Position numbers and translations under genes: made by a program | Assembly: GCA_037074705.1 (NCBI GenBank) | Contig: CM073592.1 | Location: 29,856,629 to 29,920,628 of the forward strand | From: Zhengitettix transpicula | Lineage: Eukaryota; Arthropoda; Insecta; Orthoptera; Tetrigidae | DNA: 64,000 nucleotides | Reading direction: 5' to 3' | Shown here: positions 60,661 through 64,000 of the stretch, piece by piece | How positions within the stretch are numbered: position 1 is the stretch's first letter | How the letters are laid out: every line of letters starts with the position of its first letter | Notes under the pieces: generated by a model | Told to the model about the DNA's origin: nothing | Database searches by the model: none | What the model saw: only the letters and a program-made list of their open reading frames with translations

Positions 60661-61018
60661 TTGTCCGCTATTCCGTTTGGAATAGTCGGCCAGCTGCCTC
60701 CTAAACCGGTAGAGGCACGGCGAGGGAAAAGCTGCGACCCCACAGCAAACCCCTTCTCCCGCAATCGGAAGGGCGTGGGACAAGTACCAAATGTCCGACC
60801 TACCTGATGCAGGTTTTTCTAGTGTTTTCCCTGCATCACTTTTAGGAAAATAGCCTGGTAGGATCCTTAAGGCATAGCCCGGGGATCCTAGTTAACCCTT
60901 CGCTACATTCCTCTACCCTTCCGCATTGCCCCCTTTCAAATCCCTTTCCTATGCTATAAGAGGGGAGTTGCCACTATGTGGATTACCCTATACATAACCT
61001 GTCTACATCTAAAAAAAA
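60661..61018 (+). mobile_element. Family C retroposon, 5'-truncated copy
   Basis: The body starts at about AGTTGTCCGCTATTCCG and runs through GGAATAGTCGGCCAGCTGCC, GGAAGGGCGTGGGACAAG and CCCTTCCGCATTGCCCCC to a run of eight A at 61011-61018. It extends slightly further 5' than the 36.4 and 50.5 kb copies. No clear target duplication was found. Confidence 0.85.
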
Positions 61019-62209
61019 TCACACGGTTAAAATAAAGTGTAAATGAGTATTTAAATCGGATTATCTGGAGTTTTTAATATTGATAAAAATATTATGAATT
61101 CGTCTAAATTTTCGTTGTAATTATTAAATGAAATTGTAATAGATTATTTTTTTATACTGAGATTACTCTTCTCCAGCTCTTTCCAATCCTCTACCTCCTT
61201 ACCTCACGATTGAGAATACCTTGCACGTTTAAAACTAGTCAATAGGGATTATAATCGAACATAAATATTCTAACGTTCTTCTACAACTTCTGCAATTGCA
61301 ACGCCGAAAAAAAAACCTCCATTTTGTTTTTCCCTGAAGTAATCGTCAAAGAGTGCGCTTCGCCTTGCCTTAGTACGTGCACTAACACATTTTATCTGGA
61401 GATTTCCGCTGAATTTCCTGCCCCCTCCCCTCTCCTTTGGGACGCATATTTCCGTGGTGGGAGGTATGACGCCGCCGTCCCGACGCCGGGAACAACTGTG
61501 GCGTAAAAGTTGTTTCTCATATCGCAGTTAAGGATCTGTAAACGCCGGGTAATGCCCAGAACTCTTATGACGACGTAAAGCTCGGCCCAGCTACGGACAA
61601 ATTGTTCCTCGGCGGTTTCGTCTCTGACGAGCGATGCTCTTAATAATGTTTAGCGAATTAAGAACGGTTCCTGACATTTATGATCGTATGGGGGCGATCG
61701 ACGCAACAAGTTCGTTGATTTTCCGCGATTACATGACGAGAATAAATAGACTTCGAGAAATATATCGATTAAATCAAACAAAACTTTAAAAATTCGTCAA
61801 CTTTTATTTATGAAACAACTTTCACATGTCAAAAATATAAAAACTCAGGAGCTTTCGTTATTTCGAAAAAAAAATTCTTTTTAAATAAACTTATTTACAA
61901 AATATCAATTTTTATATCATTTAATACTATTAAATATATCAGAGTAGACTACTTGCACTAAACCTTATTCCTTTTTCTCAATTAAACCTTTACCGTCGTT
62001 TTTGTGAAAATATTTGTTCCTGTTACAGACGCATAATTTATGAATATGTTTGTATTATTTAATAAAAACTGGTATTCATGAGGCATGATCCAAAAAAGAA
62101 TGGGATAAATGTTTTAGTATTAATAAAAGTAATAATATTAATAAACAAAAAATTATTGTATAAAATAACTGATAATCGAAGAACGTAAAAGGGATGGTAA
62201 AGATAAATA
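61019..62209. other. Unique stretch, no supported gene
   Basis: A GC-richer segment at about 61360-61700 is unlike the AT-rich flanks. The 60-codon frame 61324-61506 in it has no domain. Confidence 0.4.
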
Positions 62210-62570
62210 GTGTTGGTTTATATAAATGTTTCAATGAAATAAAACAAAAAGATAATAGTGTAGAAGAGTTGAATGTTGTCCCTAGAAAAATAATGTACGT
62301 AGGAATTACTTATATCAAAGGTGTGAGACTTTTACGTGACAATGGTTTTTTATGAAACCGGATAACAAAATAGCGAAATATATCAATAGTATGAAGGACC
62401 CTGTAGATACGCTCAAATGTATGTGGTGTAATTTATAAAATAAATTGTTTATATTGTAATCAAAATTGGTCATACAGGAATGTCGCTTGAAAAGATAATT
62501 TACTTCCATAATAATAATTTTAAATAGCAAGAAGTGTTACCTAAACAACATGAGATTCATTTGAGGACAA
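62210..62570 (+). pseudogene. Penelope-like retroelement, RT end and GIY-YIG remnant 2
   Basis: Several plus frames joined by frameshifts give the expected order. YKCFNEIKQKDNSVEELN and YVGITYIKGVRLL lie at about 62219-62330. KPDNKIAKYINSMKDPVDTL lies at 62355-62414 (the linker before the nuclease, with its KDP block). IYKINCLYCNQ lies at 62431-62463 (the GIY-type lead with paired Cys), and GHTGMSLEKI follows at about 62469-62498 (the YIGxTGxSLxxR block). Stops and shifts between them make it dead. The upstream RT core is not recognisable. Together with the remnant at 35.8 kb it shows that Penelope-like elements have been active in this genome. Confidence 0.7.
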
Positions 62571-63250
62571 TCACTGCAAATGGCGCAGAAATTTTCTATT
62601 GGTGCTAGCAGATGACTTTCTGGGAAATTAAAACACTGTGCGAAAATAAAAACAGATTTATCACATATGGTACGAGAAGGTTTTTGCAATATAAAATTAT
62701 TTATTTAACAAGAGTACTTAGAGCTGTTGTCTCGGAGTGGGACCAGATCAAAGAAACTTAATACCGGTTCCCTACTACAATGACTTTGGCGATTAAAGAG
62801 GGGAATTGAGTTCCAGAATAAAGGCAGCTCAGTTCCAGTAAGGAGTGTGTTGGGACTGACCTACTTCATTTAGTTCACGTCAGGCTGGAGTTTCAAGATT
62901 AGTTCGAGTAAGGTGAGGTGCTTGACACAGTTAGCGCAAGCGAGTGAGAATGAAACAGTTAATACTACGACGAGTTAAGTGTAGCCAGTTGAAGGTTCAA
63001 TGCGATGTAGTTTATTTTATAATCAGTCGGAACAAGTGTAAACAATTGAAAATAAATTCTAGGGTGCAGTAGGAAATTTCCACCAGGGCAAAATCACCAA
63101 CGCTTCGTCGGGTACAGTACAGTAAATGTATTCATTAAAAACTTAATGAAGAATTTAATCACAAACACATATAATCACCTCGATGTTTTAAATGTTGTAT
63201 GGAATAATAAAATCACAACCATATAACATTTTAAATCTAATCATCAATCT
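62571..63250. other. Unique stretch, possible LTR-type debris
   Basis: At 62730-63120 the sequence is moderately GC-rich with short direct words (AGTTCCAG, GGGACTGACC). I cannot assign it to a family, and it has no significant open frame. Confidence 0.4.
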
Positions 63251-63855
63251 TCTATATAATAAAAAAGGATGTATATTTGTATGTATGTATGTATGTATGT
63301 ATTTACGTTGTTCTTTATACAAATTTTATCGCGTGGACAGAATGCAACAAAAATTGGTATATATATTCTGCCAAAATCGAGAACCGGTACTGTGAGGGTG
63401 ACAAACCCATAGCATAAAGGTGGAAAGAATTATAATTAAAAACCGTGATCATTAAATATTAAATTACTGCGCGCCAACAGACAATGACGTCACGCGAGAG
63501 AGAGAGACGTTACTACGCAACGAACAAAGGAAATATTTCCTTTATTAGGAAAAAAATAAAGCAGAAATATTTTCTTTAAATAAAAAGTATAATTTTATAC
63601 AGCAATACTCCATCGAATGGTAATAAAGAAGAATACGAATTACTTTACCATCCTTGCGTAAAATGTAAGTTAATTTTCGCGCTATATTAGTTGTGAGTCT
63701 AGCTAACAATTTCATCAATGTAATATTTCGTAATGTATGAAGACTGAGTGACGATTATATCCTGAAATACTCAAGGAATATATTTAAGTATTCAATTAAA
63801 TACTTTTTCGAGTTTATATAAATAAGTACACGAGCAACGCCGGGCACCCAGCTAG
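63251..63855 (+). mobile_element. Non-autonomous Helitron-like element, family B copy 5
   Basis: The 605-bp element starts TCTATATAATAAAAAAGGATG and ends GGGCACCCAGCTAG before T (63856). The base before the 5' TC is T rather than A, either a point change or a start three bases earlier at ATCT. CRE block present. Confidence 0.8.
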
Positions 63856-64000
63856 TTTGATAATAATAATGTAATAATAATTAGATGCCTACTAAATAAA
63901 TGTTAAGAAGTTTGTGGTTAGAATTATTATATTGTTTTTTATTTACACCACATATAAAAAACGAAGGAACATAACATAAACAACTTGATGAAATTACAAA
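63856..64000. other. AT-rich edge of window
   Basis: Nothing recognised in the last 145 bases. Confidence 0.5.

Noticed and set aside
1..64000. CRISPR array, operon or bacterial gene cluster
   Set aside because: No regularly spaced direct repeats, no ribosome-binding sites before dense frames; repeat content is clearly eukaryotic.

Overview
The window reads as intergenic or intronic DNA from an animal nuclear genome, most likely an insect. It is AT-rich, has long (TA)n microsatellites, shows no operons or bacterial gene packing, and has no open frame longer than 175 codons. What can be recognised is almost all transposon-derived: short Helitron-like elements beginning TCTATATA and ending GCTAG, Penelope-like and Jockey-like pseudogenes, tRNA-derived SINEs, and a very common poly(A) retroposon. 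I saw no intact protein-coding gene, rRNA or functional tRNA. The order of insect cannot be fixed from the sequence alone; a repeat-rich hemimetabolous insect is a guess.

Layout. 0-8 kb: AT-rich unique DNA with a tRNA-type SINE (about 4.0 kb), a rearranged family C retroposon (about 4.4 kb) and a complete Helitron-like element A (5489-6266). 8-18 kb: a nested foldback structure (8266-9190), a second SINE (about 9.9 kb), a GC-rich open segment (about 12.4 kb), repeat D (13596-14615) and a family C copy with an 11-bp target duplication (16221-16589). 18-24 kb: a 270-bp palindrome next to a second element A, a homeodomain-site-rich stretch near 21.3 kb, then a family C copy abutting a truncated coiled-coil gag-like frame. 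24-36 kb: a dead Jockey-type LINE end (27.1-27.7 kb), a CCAAT/CRE promoter-like cluster (32.4 kb), repeat D inverted (32769-33688) and a Penelope GIY-YIG remnant (35.8 kb). 36-51 kb: family C and Helitron-like B insertions, a degenerate reverse-transcriptase motif (43.1 kb), a direct duplication of about 780 bp (43.5 and 45.8 kb) and an inverted pair of family C copies (49.8-50.9 kb). 51-64 kb: three more Helitron-like B copies, one more family C copy and a second Penelope remnant (62.2-62.6 kb).

No genes work together here. The coherent biology is a history of mobilisation. Family C copies have poly(A) tails, variable 5' ends and 9-12 bp target duplications, so they were made by target-primed reverse transcription. 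The Helitron-like copies lack target duplications and sit between A and T, as expected for rolling-circle insertion. The items most worth a second look are the family C retroposon, the two palindromes with a hammerhead-like core, the CRE site carried inside every Helitron-like B copy, and the CCAAT/CRE cluster at 32.4 kb.
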